A stretch of DNA of 34,446 bases from an uncultured Bacteroidales bacterium (GTDB taxonomy: Bacteria; Bacteroidota; Bacteroidia; Bacteroidales; Bacteroidaceae), in the NCBI GenBank assembly GCA_902796835.1, contig CADBQP010000022.1:1-34446 (forward strand). Direction: 5' to 3'. Position numbers and translations under genes: made by a program. Below are positions 23,193 to 31,426 of the stretch, one piece after another (positions within the stretch are counted from its first letter, which is position 1; each line of letters starts with the position of its first letter). The notes beneath the pieces were generated by a model. It ran no database searches and was not told the origin of the DNA. It worked only from the letters and a program-made list of their open reading frames with translations.

Positions 23193-23798
23193 TTAAAAGG
23201 GGAAATAAACTAAATATGGGCCATCCGAAAGAATGTGTATTTCAGAAGAAAGAGCCTCATTGAGTGTTCCTTCCCAAAGATAAGTAAAAGGACGAAGCGG
23301 CCACTTGAGTCCTTCGCTCTGTAGAAACTTGCAACCGGGAGCGAACACAGAAATCTGCTGCCCCACCCTAGTAGGAAGGAGGGCCGGTCGGTTGAAAGCG
23401 ACAAAACGTCCGTAATTGGTTAGCATCTGTAGCGGGACTATGCCGGCAAAATCCAAAAGATGGAAAATATTTCCCATGCTATGATCCTCTCGTTTGCCTG
23501 TTGCGCCTAATATGGTTAGCTCTAAATTCTCAATGTCAAGGCTTATAACGTAGCGAAAGGCTTTGCAAAGATCGTTTGTTTCTTGCTCTGCCACCTTGAT
23601 AACCCTGTCGGCAAACCGCTGAGCCACATCAGAATTTAATGAGTCTGCATCGCCTACAATAGCGAAGGGAAGGCCGCCTCGAGCCACAAACTCGTTTGCA
23701 GCTCCATCACAGCAAACCACACGGTCGGCAGCCTGCAAGGCAGCCAGAGCTTCAGGGTGCGACGGATATTCGCCCGCAGCCAAAATAACCACCTTCAT
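23193..23798 (-). CDS. thiN: Thiamine pyrophosphokinase
   Basis: A 201-residue enzyme that transfers pyrophosphate from ATP to thiamine, giving thiamine pyrophosphate. The N-terminal catalytic motifs are visible: ILAAGEYP, VVCCDGAANEF, FAIVGDADSL and QETNDLCKAF (the conserved GDxDS and TD/ND acidic residues). The ATGATGKREDHSMGNIF-like segment (ILGATGKREDHSMGN) is also a family signature. The ATG overlaps the pnuT stop in an ATGA (23795-23798). As last gene of a TPP-riboswitch operon, it traps thiamine imported by the two upstream proteins. Confidence 0.95.
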   Translation of the reverse strand: MKVVILAAGEYPSHPEALAALQAADRVVCCDGAANEFVARGGLPFAIVGDADSLNSDVAQRFADRVIKVAEQETNDLCKAFRYVISLDIENLELTILGATGKREDHSMGNIFHLLDFAGIVPLQMLTNYGRFVAFNRPALLPTRVGQQISVFAPGCKFLQSEGLKWPLRPFTYLWEGTLNEALSSEIHILSDGPYLVYFPF

Positions 23799-24373
23799 TT
23801 CTCTGTATTCTTCATGAGTTGCAGCCAGTGGTAGTAGCCGTAGATTGCAACTATGGTGTAGAAAGCGAAGAGGGCGGCTGTGGGATAGAGGCCTTTATAT
23901 ATATATAATATGGTGTTTACCACGTCTACCACTATCCAGTAGAGCCACTGCTCCACATACTTCCTCGAAAGTAACCATAGCGACACAATACTCACCGATG
24001 AGGTAAAGGCATCTACCACTACCACATTGCCTTCACCTAGAGTGGTAAAAATGAAAGAAATGAGGAGTGTAAGCACGGCAATAACGCCCCATATATTGAA
24101 ATGCAAAATACGCTGCATGTGGGATATAGGGAGTTCGCGCGCCGTCGACTTACTTTGCCGTTTCCACATGGCCAGGCCATAAATGGCTGCCAGGCAATAG
24201 TAGACATAAAGTCCAGTAAGTGCATAGAGGTGTGCATGGAAGTTGATGGCGACATAAAAGAGACTCATGACGAGGTTGGCTACCCAAAGCTTTACACTCA
24301 CATGAAACTGATAGTATATATAGAACAAACCTGCTATGAGCCCACACCATTCAAAAACTTGAATATAATTCAT
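23795..24373 (-). CDS. pnuT: PnuC-family vitamin transporter, thiamine type (PnuT)
   Basis: A 192-residue inner-membrane protein with about seven hydrophobic segments. The PnuC family signature is visible in the first half, with VANLVMSLFYVAINF and the GLYVYYCLAAIYG repeat, and in WIVVDVVNTILYIYKG near the end. PnuC proteins are facilitated transporters that depend on a cytosolic kinase to trap substrate. By sequence alone this could be called a nicotinamide riboside transporter. The TPP riboswitch and the overlapping thiamine pyrophosphokinase gene point to thiamine instead, the PnuT subgroup described in Bacteroides. It starts 28 bases after the receptor gene. Confidence 0.9.
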   Translation of the reverse strand: MNYIQVFEWCGLIAGLFYIYYQFHVSVKLWVANLVMSLFYVAINFHAHLYALTGLYVYYCLAAIYGLAMWKRQSKSTARELPISHMQRILHFNIWGVIAVLTLLISFIFTTLGEGNVVVVDAFTSSVSIVSLWLLSRKYVEQWLYWIVVDVVNTILYIYKGLYPTAALFAFYTIVAIYGYYHWLQLMKNTEK

Positions 24374-24401
24374 TTTCTTAAAAGCATTTATTATTCATTT
24401 C

Positions 24402-26645
24402 TCAAAACTCAATTGAAACATTGGCCATGAAGTTGATACCGGCCATGGGATAGAATCGAGGATCGCAGAGGTATTCAGTCTTACCTCCTACGTTTTTATA
24501 AACCGTTTGCGAATAGCCATTAGTTTCATAGCGAGCATTAAAGATATTGTTGACCATCAATCCCGCTGCAAGGTGCTTAAGACCGAATAGTTTGAAATTA
24601 TATCGAAAAATGAGGCTTGAAATGAAATATGCATCGAGCGAACTTTCTTTCAGTCCCATATTGTCAAGATATTGACGACCTACGTACTGGCTATGCCACG
24701 TTGCCGATAATTTTCCTTTGCTCAGTGTCAGCCTGCCATTCCACATAAAATCTGGCACAAAGCCTATTGGTACATTTCCCATGCGCATCGGCGCTACATC
24801 TGACCAGTTCTCATCATAGACATAAGCCACATAGTCTTTGATTCTATTCTGACTCAGTGTGGCATTGGTTTCCACCTTAAGCCAAGGGGCGGCCTGCCAC
24901 GCAGCTTCGAATTCAAGTCCCATACGATAGCTACGGTCTACGTTTTCAACCACAGGTTCTCCAATCTCGTTGAGACGCCCGGTCTGCACCAATTGGTCTT
25001 TGTAGTCCATATAGTAAGCATTTATGCCTACACGCCAAGGCCCATGTGCATAGCGCCAGCCCATCTCGTAGTCTATCATACGCTCTGCTTTGGGGAGTGG
25101 GGCTTGTGGCAGATAACCATCGGTGTAATTGTTTCGAACTGGCTCCTTATGGGCCACTCCTACCGAGGCATAGAGTTGTGAATGGCTATTTATGTTATAA
25201 GTTATTCCAAATTTGGGATTGAGAAAATTGAAGTTCTCATGCACATTTAGCTGTGTTCCGCCATCGTCGTTGGTTCCGATGATAGTATAATGCACATGGC
25301 GCCACTGAATATCGGCCAGTAAACTAAAGTCGCGGTTCAAGGCATAAGTGGCACGCACCATCACATTTCCATCAGTTTTGCGACCTACATTGTCATAATA
25401 TGTATGAGGAACTCTCAGGTCTCCTTGAAAATTTTTTACCCAGATAACGTGACCATAATGGTCATTATCGAAATAGCTCAGTCCACCGCTCGCCACGAGG
25501 TCAAGTTTTCCATGCCTATAGTTCAGCGAAGTCATGCCACCCCAAAAGTCTCCACGGTTATATTTGCGCCTTACAAGGTCGGAACGCTTTACCTGTTCTC
25601 CATCAGTGCCGATATAAGGTTGAAGCGCATAATCTGCAAATTTTCTATTATTCTTATACTCTTCGTAATACCCTTTTCCGTAGGTGTAGAAGAGGGCTGC
25701 GCTCAAAGTAAGGTCACTATTCAGTTTGCCATCGTAGCGCATGCGATAGTGGTTTTGGACGAAAACATCGTTCTGATTGTCGTAAAAACCTATTACCTGA
25801 CCATTTGCATTCACAATCTCGCCGCAGGGATTATATTTGCGCCGCGTCGACAATTCGTCCCGGCTTATACCGTCCCAGGCATGGTATGTAGTTTCGCTTC
25901 CACCGAGCGTTTCGAAAGTAATCCTGTGAGCATCTCCTCTATATTGCACAGTTGCTGAATAGGACCCAAGTGTTGACGTGGCTCGGTCTCGATAGCCATC
26001 CGAGGCTATATGGCTCAGTCGCCCGTCCCAAATCCATTTACCACCGAGTGAGCCCGAACCGAGCCGAAGTGTGGCTTTGCGAGATCCAAAACTGCCTGCT
26101 GCTCCATCGAATCGTGCATAAGGTTTTAAGGACAGCTGCCTGCCACGCATATTGACACTAGCGCCAAACGAACCGACTCCTGGCACTGAGAGGCCTGCGC
26201 CGCGTTGCACCTCAACATCATCGATGCCCGAAGCTAAATCGGGCAGATCTACCCAATAGAATGTGCCACTTTCACCATCGCCGAGCGGCACACCATCGAG
26301 CGTCACGTTGATGCGCGTAGCATCCGTGCCTCTGATACGCAGGCCAGTGTAACCAATTCCAGCACCAGCATCGCTGGTTGTCAGCACACTGGGCAAAGAA
26401 CCAAGGACAAAGGGCATGTCATAGCCCACATTCACTATTTCTATATCGTTTGCATTCATACGAGAAGATGCCATGGGCATGTCTCCTCGCTTACGCACCC
26501 CCATTACGACAGCTTCGTTGAGCAGACTGTCGGTTATAGATTTTCGCGCCACATTGCGTGACGATTCCACTTTTGGATTTACCTCTTGAGCACATAAAGT
26601 CAAGGCCGACAAACAGCCATAAATAAATACGAAAAATCTATTCAT
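24402..26645 (-). CDS. TonB-dependent outer-membrane receptor, probable thiamine receptor
   Basis: A 747-residue receptor with a signal peptide (MNRFFVFIYGCLSALTLCAQ). The plug domain is about 45-175, with GYTGLRIRGTDATRINVTLDGVPL and VEVQRGAGLSVPG. A 22-strand-type barrel follows, ending in FMANVSIEF with a terminal Phe recognised by the BAM complex. There is no N-terminal carboxypeptidase-like extension, so it is not a SusC-type receptor. The TPP riboswitch in its leader and the downstream pnuT and thiN genes indicate that it brings thiamine or a thiamine ester across the outer membrane. It resembles OMthi of Bacteroides in context. Confidence 0.9.
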   Translation of the reverse strand: MNRFFVFIYGCLSALTLCAQEVNPKVESSRNVARKSITDSLLNEAVVMGVRKRGDMPMASSRMNANDIEIVNVGYDMPFVLGSLPSVLTTSDAGAGIGYTGLRIRGTDATRINVTLDGVPLGDGESGTFYWVDLPDLASGIDDVEVQRGAGLSVPGVGSFGASVNMRGRQLSLKPYARFDGAAGSFGSRKATLRLGSGSLGGKWIWDGRLSHIASDGYRDRATSTLGSYSATVQYRGDAHRITFETLGGSETTYHAWDGISRDELSTRRKYNPCGEIVNANGQVIGFYDNQNDVFVQNHYRMRYDGKLNSDLTLSAALFYTYGKGYYEEYKNNRKFADYALQPYIGTDGEQVKRSDLVRRKYNRGDFWGGMTSLNYRHGKLDLVASGGLSYFDNDHYGHVIWVKNFQGDLRVPHTYYDNVGRKTDGNVMVRATYALNRDFSLLADIQWRHVHYTIIGTNDDGGTQLNVHENFNFLNPKFGITYNINSHSQLYASVGVAHKEPVRNNYTDGYLPQAPLPKAERMIDYEMGWRYAHGPWRVGINAYYMDYKDQLVQTGRLNEIGEPVVENVDRSYRMGLEFEAAWQAAPWLKVETNATLSQNRIKDYVAYVYDENWSDVAPMRMGNVPIGFVPDFMWNGRLTLSKGKLSATWHSQYVGRQYLDNMGLKESSLDAYFISSLIFRYNFKLFGLKHLAAGLMVNNIFNARYETNGYSQTVYKNVGGKTEYLCDPRFYPMAGINFMANVSIEF

Positions 26646-26653
26646 GATAGTAA

Positions 26654-26759
26654 AAAAAAATTATTTCGCTACGCCGGCATTACCCGGATCAGCTGTTATT
26701 AATAAATAAGGGGTATGTTCTCAGCCCGCACACTGCACGAGCACCCCCATAATTTTTTT
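26654..26759 (-). promoter_or_regulatory. TPP riboswitch (THI element)
   Basis: The minus strand carries the THI-box core in order: gggggtgctcg, then gggctgagaac followed by ataccccttat, and finally ctgatccgggtaatgccgg followed by cgtagcga. A perfect 11-bp P1 helix closes it: minus-strand aaaaaaattat (26749-26759) pairs with ataattttttt (26654-26664). The 3' strand of P1 lies 9-19 bases before the ATG of the TonB receptor. Binding of thiamine pyrophosphate is expected to close P1 and lower expression of the operon. Confidence 0.96.
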
Positions 26760-26783
26760 GTCTCCACTTGAGCAGGTACGCTG

Positions 26784-26791
26784 CAAAGGTA
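26784..26791 (-). promoter_or_regulatory. Probable -7 box of the thiamine operon
   Basis: TACCTTTG on the minus strand fits TAnnTTTG and lies 25 bases upstream of the riboswitch P1. The best -33 candidate is CTTG about 17 bases upstream, so the promoter is less than perfect. Confidence 0.6.
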
Positions 26792-26929
26792 AAACAAAAA
26801 AAGGAGAACAAGGATAATTATTCTATTCAAAAAGCGTGCACAGAGGCATCGAGAACTTCCTTGTTTTTATCGGTGAACCTTTCAACATAGCGTCAGAGGA
26901 GAAATAGCCTGCAAACATCAGACATTGCA

Positions 26930-26973
26930 AAAACAGTTGAGCCAACCCGATGAAGAGTTGGCTCAACTGTTTT
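26930..26973 (-). terminator. Intrinsic terminator of the L-serine dehydratase gene
   Basis: A perfect 17-bp stem (aaaacagttgagccaac with gttggctcaactgtttt) with a 10-base loop, ending in TTTTTG on the minus strand. It lies 53 bases past the stop at 27026. The interval 26792-26929 holds nothing else I can identify. Confidence 0.92.
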
Positions 26974-27025
26974 AATTATCTCCTTATCTGTATTAGAAAT
27001 ATCTAATCTTTATTTTGGCAGTATC

Positions 27026-28261
27026 TTAATCGATAGTTTTTGATTTGCCGAAATCACGACTGAGAATAGTCATTTCCTTAGCGAGCCCCCCCTCGGAGGT
27101 TTCGCGATAGAGCGAAGGAAGATCCTTGCCCGTCTGCTTCATCACCTCAACCGTTTTGTCGAACGACACGCGATGCACGCCTTCGGCCAACATGGCGTAG
27201 ATATTAGAGTCGAGAGCTCGTGCTGCAGCATGGGCATTACGTTCAATGCAAGGTATCTGAACCAAGCCGCAAACGGGGTCGCAAGTCATGCCCAGATGGT
27301 GTTCCAGACCCATTTCGGCCGCATACTCGGTCGATGCAAGTGAGCCACCAAAAACATAACTTGCTGCAGCGGCAGCCATGGCGCAAGCCACACCAACTTC
27401 GGCCTGACAACCGGCCTCGGCACCCGAAATGCTGCCACGCGTTTTTGCGACATTGCCCACCAAACCGGCCGTAGCTAAGGCATGAAGCATTCGCCTATCG
27501 TCGAACTGGCGGCTCTCTTGTATATGATAAAGCACTGCGGGCAACACACCACTACTACCGCAAGTAGGAGCAGTCACCACGACACCACCCGAAGCATTTT
27601 CCTCGCTGACAGCCAAGGCATAGGCAAAGACAAGACCACGAGTGCGCAAATTAGAACTGTAGCCCTGGGCCTTCACGTAATAGTGGGGAGCCTTGCGCTT
27701 GATGTTCAACCCTCCCGGCAAAACGCCTTCGTGATGAAGCCCGCGCTCTACACAATTTTTCATGACACTCCACACCTCAGTCAAATAATCCCATATTTCG
27801 GGTCCCTCGCAATGCTCTACATACTCCCAGTATGAAAGACCGCGGTCGTCGCACCAACGCGCAATTTCGAGGAGCGAATCCATATCGTACACTTCGGGAG
27901 TATCGAGATGGTTCTCACCTTCTTCGGCAAGGGCTCCTCCGCCCACACTGTACACAATCCACGCATCGTGCGTTTTTCCATCTTCATCCACTGTCTCGAA
28001 ACACATACCGTTCGGGTGGAAATTCGAGACAATTTCAGGGTGCCAGAGAATTCTTGTACGCTCGTTGCCCAAAACTTGAGAGATAGCCACATCCGTGAGG
28101 TGGCCGCGACCTGTGGCCGCCAAGCTCCCGTAGAGAGTTACCTGAAAAGACTTAGCCTCGGGATGCCGGGCCAGATATATCTCAGCGGCACGATGGGGCC
28201 CCATGGTATGAGAACTCGACGGCCCATGCCCAATGCGAAATAGCTCTTTTATAGATTTCAT
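27026..28261 (-). CDS. sdaA: Iron-sulfur L-serine dehydratase (ammonia-lyase), single-chain type
   Basis: A protein of 411 residues from the ATG at 28261 (MKSIKELFRIGHGPSSSHTMGPHRAA), which is the normal family start. The open frame extends to 28357, but that would overlap fbp. The enzyme deaminates L-serine to pyruvate and ammonia using a [4Fe-4S] cluster. The N-terminal beta domain holds GHGPSSSHTMGP. The C-terminal alpha domain holds APTCGSSGVLPAVL and the cluster cysteines in MTCDPVCGLVQIPCIERN. SISGAEAGCQAEVGVACAMAA is another family block. It lies 55 bases after fbp on the same strand. Serine-derived pyruvate and fbp both connect to gluconeogenesis, but co-transcription is only inferred. 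Confidence 0.94.
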   Translation of the reverse strand: MKSIKELFRIGHGPSSSHTMGPHRAAEIYLARHPEAKSFQVTLYGSLAATGRGHLTDVAISQVLGNERTRILWHPEIVSNFHPNGMCFETVDEDGKTHDAWIVYSVGGGALAEEGENHLDTPEVYDMDSLLEIARWCDDRGLSYWEYVEHCEGPEIWDYLTEVWSVMKNCVERGLHHEGVLPGGLNIKRKAPHYYVKAQGYSSNLRTRGLVFAYALAVSEENASGGVVVTAPTCGSSGVLPAVLYHIQESRQFDDRRMLHALATAGLVGNVAKTRGSISGAEAGCQAEVGVACAMAAAAASYVFGGSLASTEYAAEMGLEHHLGMTCDPVCGLVQIPCIERNAHAAARALDSNIYAMLAEGVHRVSFDKTVEVMKQTGKDLPSLYRETSEGGLAKEMTILSRDFGKSKTID

Positions 28262-28316
28262 ATCTTTAGATTTTCCAATAGTAAATGAATTGCAAAAAAT
28301 GAAAAGTTTAAAATAT

Positions 28317-30275
28317 TTATCTTCCTTCTTTAATCTTTCCTTTTCTATAGGCTGCAAGCAATTCCTTTAGGTCAGATATTTGCCGACGCAGCTCCATGCC
28401 CTTGTCCGTATCGGCCACGCGGGCACGGCGCCCCATCATTTCAACAATTTGTGTAGTGGACCGAATATCTGTTCCGCGCTCAATGGCGTCATGTGCCGAG
28501 GCAAAGGGTTCATGCTGAACAAGTTGGAACCCGCGACTGTGATAAACAAGAGTGTATCCGGCTATGCCTGTTGTATCATGATAGGCCTTAGCAAAACCTC
28601 CGTCAATAACCATGAGTTTTCCACCTGCCTTGATAGGATTCTCTCCCCTGCTCACATGCACCGGAACGTGCCCGTTTATGATGTGGCGGTGACCTTTTCG
28701 GTCTATTCCAAAATCATCGAGTATGCGGTCGCAAACTGCTTCGTTGTCGCGCAATTTATAATACCAGCCTTTTTCTTCGTGATGAGTAGACTTGTCGGCC
28801 ACAAAATAGCGCTCGAAAGTGGCCATTTTTCGCTTGTCGAAAAGCGGCGAATCGGGCCCGCACCACAAATACCAGATGTAGTCGCTCCCCTCTTTCCGAT
28901 CGCTTTTTGTGAGTTGGTCGTCGAAAGCGGACCGAACCATCTGCTCCACAGCATCCATTAAGGCCCGACCCGAAACTTTTTGCCCTCTCACCTCGACTTC
29001 GCGCAAGGAACCGTCTTCGCAAAGAGGTACAGAGGCATGATAAAGCAAATTACTGTTGTATATACCATACATAGATCCACGTAGAAGGAGGCAGTTAATG
29101 TGGCGCCGGAGGCGATCGCTCATGTCAATGGAGTGACGCAGGCGATACATAAGGTTTTCTTCTTCGGGAGAAAGGCGCAAGGGGTCATCACAGTTTATAG
29201 TAGGGAAGTTCTTGTCGAGCAGTTCGTAATCTGTTCCTTCTATCCTCACTGTCCCCTTTTGCAGGTTCAAGCCCCTCAGCACAGCTCTTTCTTCCATTTT
29301 CCACTCAGGATGCCTTTCATAGAGCTGGCCTTCCAACTTAAAACCTATCACAGTAATTGCCTTGTGCATACGGGCAAGTAACATCTGCTCCTTCTCCGAC
29401 ATGTTGACAGCCACTTCGTCTGTTTTGGGCATAAAGATGGTGCAAGGATCATCGCCATAAGTTTCCATGGCAAAAGTGGCCAAGGCCATGAGGCTTATAC
29501 CATATCCGTCCTCAAGTGTCCGAGTGTTGGCATAGCGCAATGACAATCTCAGCACAGCAGCGATACATGCCAAATTTCCGGCTGCCGCCCCCATCCACAG
29601 CATATCGTGATTGCCCCAGGCAATATCAAGATGATGGTAGCTGCAAAGTCGGTCCATGATGATGTGGGCTCCTGGCCCACGGTCGAAAATATCGCCAAGT
29701 ATGTGAAGTCGCTCCACAGACAACCTTTGAATAAGATAGCATAAGGCCGTTATGAAAGCTTCGGAACGATGTGTTTCAATAATGGAACGCACTATAACAG
29801 CATAGTATTCCCTTTTGTCTTCAACTTCAACTCCTGTATGAAGAAGTTCCTCTATGACATAAGCAAATTCCTCAGGCAACCAACGTCTAACTTTGGCACG
29901 CGTATATTTGGCAGCCACGTCGCGACAAATGGCTACGAGCCGATGGAGAGTAGTCTCATAGAAAACATCTAAATTTTCGTGCTCGTTTTTTATGAGTTCT
30001 AGTTTTTGCTCGGGATAGTATATCAGAGTGCACAGGCCCTGCAACTCATCAGCTGACAGCTTATTTTCAAACAAATCGTACACACGACGTTTGATATTGC
30101 CTGAGGCATTACGCAGCACATGCTCAAAAGCTTCGTTTTCGCCATGGAGATCGGCCATGAAATGCTCCGTAGGTTTGGGCAGCTGCAAAATGGCCCGCAA
30201 GTTAATGATGGCTGAGGCTACTGATGCTGTTGTGGGATAGCTTTGCGAAAGCAGCTGTAAATAATGATAGTCCAT
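28317..30275 (-). CDS. fbp: Class III fructose-1,6-bisphosphatase
   Basis: A 652-residue calcineurin-type phosphatase hydrolysing fructose-1,6-bisphosphate to fructose-6-phosphate in gluconeogenesis. Metal-binding motifs are DLHGE (42-46), GDIFDRG (194-200) and GNHD (221-224). A late INGHVPVHVSRGENPIKAGGK segment and VIDGGFAKAYH complete the active site. The length (about 650) matches the class III family of Firmicutes and Bacteroidetes rather than the shorter class I or II enzymes. A structured 200-nt element with its own promoter lies upstream (30358-30594). sdaA follows 55 bases downstream. Confidence 0.94.
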   Translation of the reverse strand: MDYHYLQLLSQSYPTTASVASAIINLRAILQLPKPTEHFMADLHGENEAFEHVLRNASGNIKRRVYDLFENKLSADELQGLCTLIYYPEQKLELIKNEHENLDVFYETTLHRLVAICRDVAAKYTRAKVRRWLPEEFAYVIEELLHTGVEVEDKREYYAVIVRSIIETHRSEAFITALCYLIQRLSVERLHILGDIFDRGPGAHIIMDRLCSYHHLDIAWGNHDMLWMGAAAGNLACIAAVLRLSLRYANTRTLEDGYGISLMALATFAMETYGDDPCTIFMPKTDEVAVNMSEKEQMLLARMHKAITVIGFKLEGQLYERHPEWKMEERAVLRGLNLQKGTVRIEGTDYELLDKNFPTINCDDPLRLSPEEENLMYRLRHSIDMSDRLRRHINCLLLRGSMYGIYNSNLLYHASVPLCEDGSLREVEVRGQKVSGRALMDAVEQMVRSAFDDQLTKSDRKEGSDYIWYLWCGPDSPLFDKRKMATFERYFVADKSTHHEEKGWYYKLRDNEAVCDRILDDFGIDRKGHRHIINGHVPVHVSRGENPIKAGGKLMVIDGGFAKAYHDTTGIAGYTLVYHSRGFQLVQHEPFASAHDAIERGTDIRSTTQIVEMMGRRARVADTDKGMELRRQISDLKELLAAYRKGKIKEGR

Positions 30276-30357
30276 TATTGGTCTAAGAAAGGAACAATAT
30301 TATAATAAGAATATAACAATTTTAGAAAAACAACGACAGAAACTCTCTGTGTGGAAA

Positions 30358-30556
30358 CGAAAAAAGAGCCCTGCACCGACGATGATGAAACTCCTATATA
30401 TACAGGATTTGAGCGTTTTTCTCCGACTCTGTAATCCGACTCCAACAAAAAAAACGTTGTGACGGCACGCCATTGTCAAGACAACCTTCTCGGTGTTTCT
30501 AAATTCAATTGATGAGTATCCTTATCTGTACGATGCAGGGCCCATAGCCTAATATC
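30358..30556 (-). ncRNA. Candidate structured small RNA (6S-like) or long fbp leader
   Basis: A transcript from the promoter at 30563-30594 would run about 200 nt to a run of six Ts at 30360-30365. Its two ends pair: minus-strand gggccctgcatcg near the 5' end (about 30531-30543) with cggtgcagggctc just before the T run (30366-30378), 13 bp with two G-U pairs. Inside, gatactc can pair with gagtttc with one mismatch, and a central arm gttgt...acaac encloses gac/gtc and gg/cc. A long rod closed by its own ends, of this length, resembles 6S RNA, but the sequence alone does not prove it. The alternative is a structured fbp 5' leader. No protein-coding frame is convincing here. Confidence 0.45.
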
Positions 30557-30562
30557 TGTCTG

Positions 30563-30594
30563 CAAAGTTAGCACAAGGAAAGCGCAATGGCAAA
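30563..30594 (-). promoter_or_regulatory. Consensus promoter upstream of the candidate RNA and fbp
   Basis: On the minus strand TTTG (30591-30594), 20 bases, then TAACTTTG (30563-30570), an exact match to the Bacteroidetes consensus. It lies 288 bases before the fbp start, so it makes either a long leader or a separate RNA. Confidence 0.8.
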
Positions 30595-30634
30595 TAAAAA
30601 CCCATCTTTTTTCTTCTATAAGCCGAAGCGAAAC

Positions 30635-31426
30635 CTACCCCATCACTACATCGAGCACCATCATGAGAACAAATCCAAGAGAAAAACCGATAGTAGCAAG
30701 ATTTGAATGAGAGTCCTTAGAAGCTTCGGGAATAAGTTCTTCTACAACTACGTAACACATTGCACCTGCTGCAAAAGCAAGCATATATGGCAAAATAGGC
30801 AACATAAAAGGAGCCAGCAGCATTACACCGAGCGCGCCCAAGGGCTCCACTGCTCCACTGAGCGATCCTAATGCAAATGAGCGCCACTTGCCATTTCCTG
30901 CCGCTCGCATTGGCATAGAGATTATAGCACCCTCGGGTACATTTTGAATTGCAATACCCAAGGACACTGCTATAGCACTGGCCAGGGAAATTTCGGCAGC
31001 GCCATTTTCCGCACCTGCGAAAACGACTCCCACTGCCATTCCTTCAGGAAAATTGTGTATCGTCACAGCAAGCGCAAGCATCGCTGTCTTCGACAGATGC
31101 GAGCGCAAGCCTTCAGGTTTGTCGGAGCCGATATGTAAGTGAGGTGTCAATTCATCAACTAAAAGAAGGAAACCCATTCCCAACAAAAAGCCGATGGCTG
31201 CCGGCACGACGGAGAAAACTCCTTTTTCGACCTCCATTTCCATAGAAGGAATCAGCAATGACCACACAGAAGCAGCGACCATTACGCCTGAAGCAAAGCC
31301 TAATAGAGACTTTTGCAACTTGACGGACATACTGTCCTTCATAATAAACACGAAGGCTGCCCCGAGCATTGTGCCTAGAAGCGGAATGAGCAAACCTATT
31401 ATCAATATGAGTGTTGTTTCTTCCAT
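30635..31426 (-). CDS. ZIP-family divalent metal transporter
   Basis: A 263-residue membrane protein with about eight hydrophobic segments and no cleavable signal. The metal-binding helices are recognisable: TIHNFPEGMAVGVVF (HNFPEG) and IAIQNVPEGAIISMP (here QNVPEG, with Gln in place of the usual His). A VVVEELIPEA segment lies near the C-terminus. ZIP proteins import zinc, iron or manganese into the cytosol. The specific metal is not evident. Its start overlaps the 3' end of the GNAT gene by 25 bases, so the two are translationally linked in one transcript. Confidence 0.9.
   Translation of the reverse strand: MEETTLILIIGLLIPLLGTMLGAAFVFIMKDSMSVKLQKSLLGFASGVMVAASVWSLLIPSMEMEVEKGVFSVVPAAIGFLLGMGFLLLVDELTPHLHIGSDKPEGLRSHLSKTAMLALAVTIHNFPEGMAVGVVFAGAENGAAEISLASAIAVSLGIAIQNVPEGAIISMPMRAAGNGKWRSFALGSLSGAVEPLGALGVMLLAPFMLPILPYMLAFAAGAMCYVVVEELIPEASKDSHSNLATIGFSLGFVLMMVLDVVMG

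Noticed and set aside
28262-28357. 32-codon N-terminal extension of the L-serine dehydratase
   Set aside because: It would overlap the end of fbp, and the family starts at MKSIKELFRIGHGPSSSH.
30600-30634. Terminator for the ZIP transporter gene
   Set aside because: A T run is present but no stem of useful length could be built.
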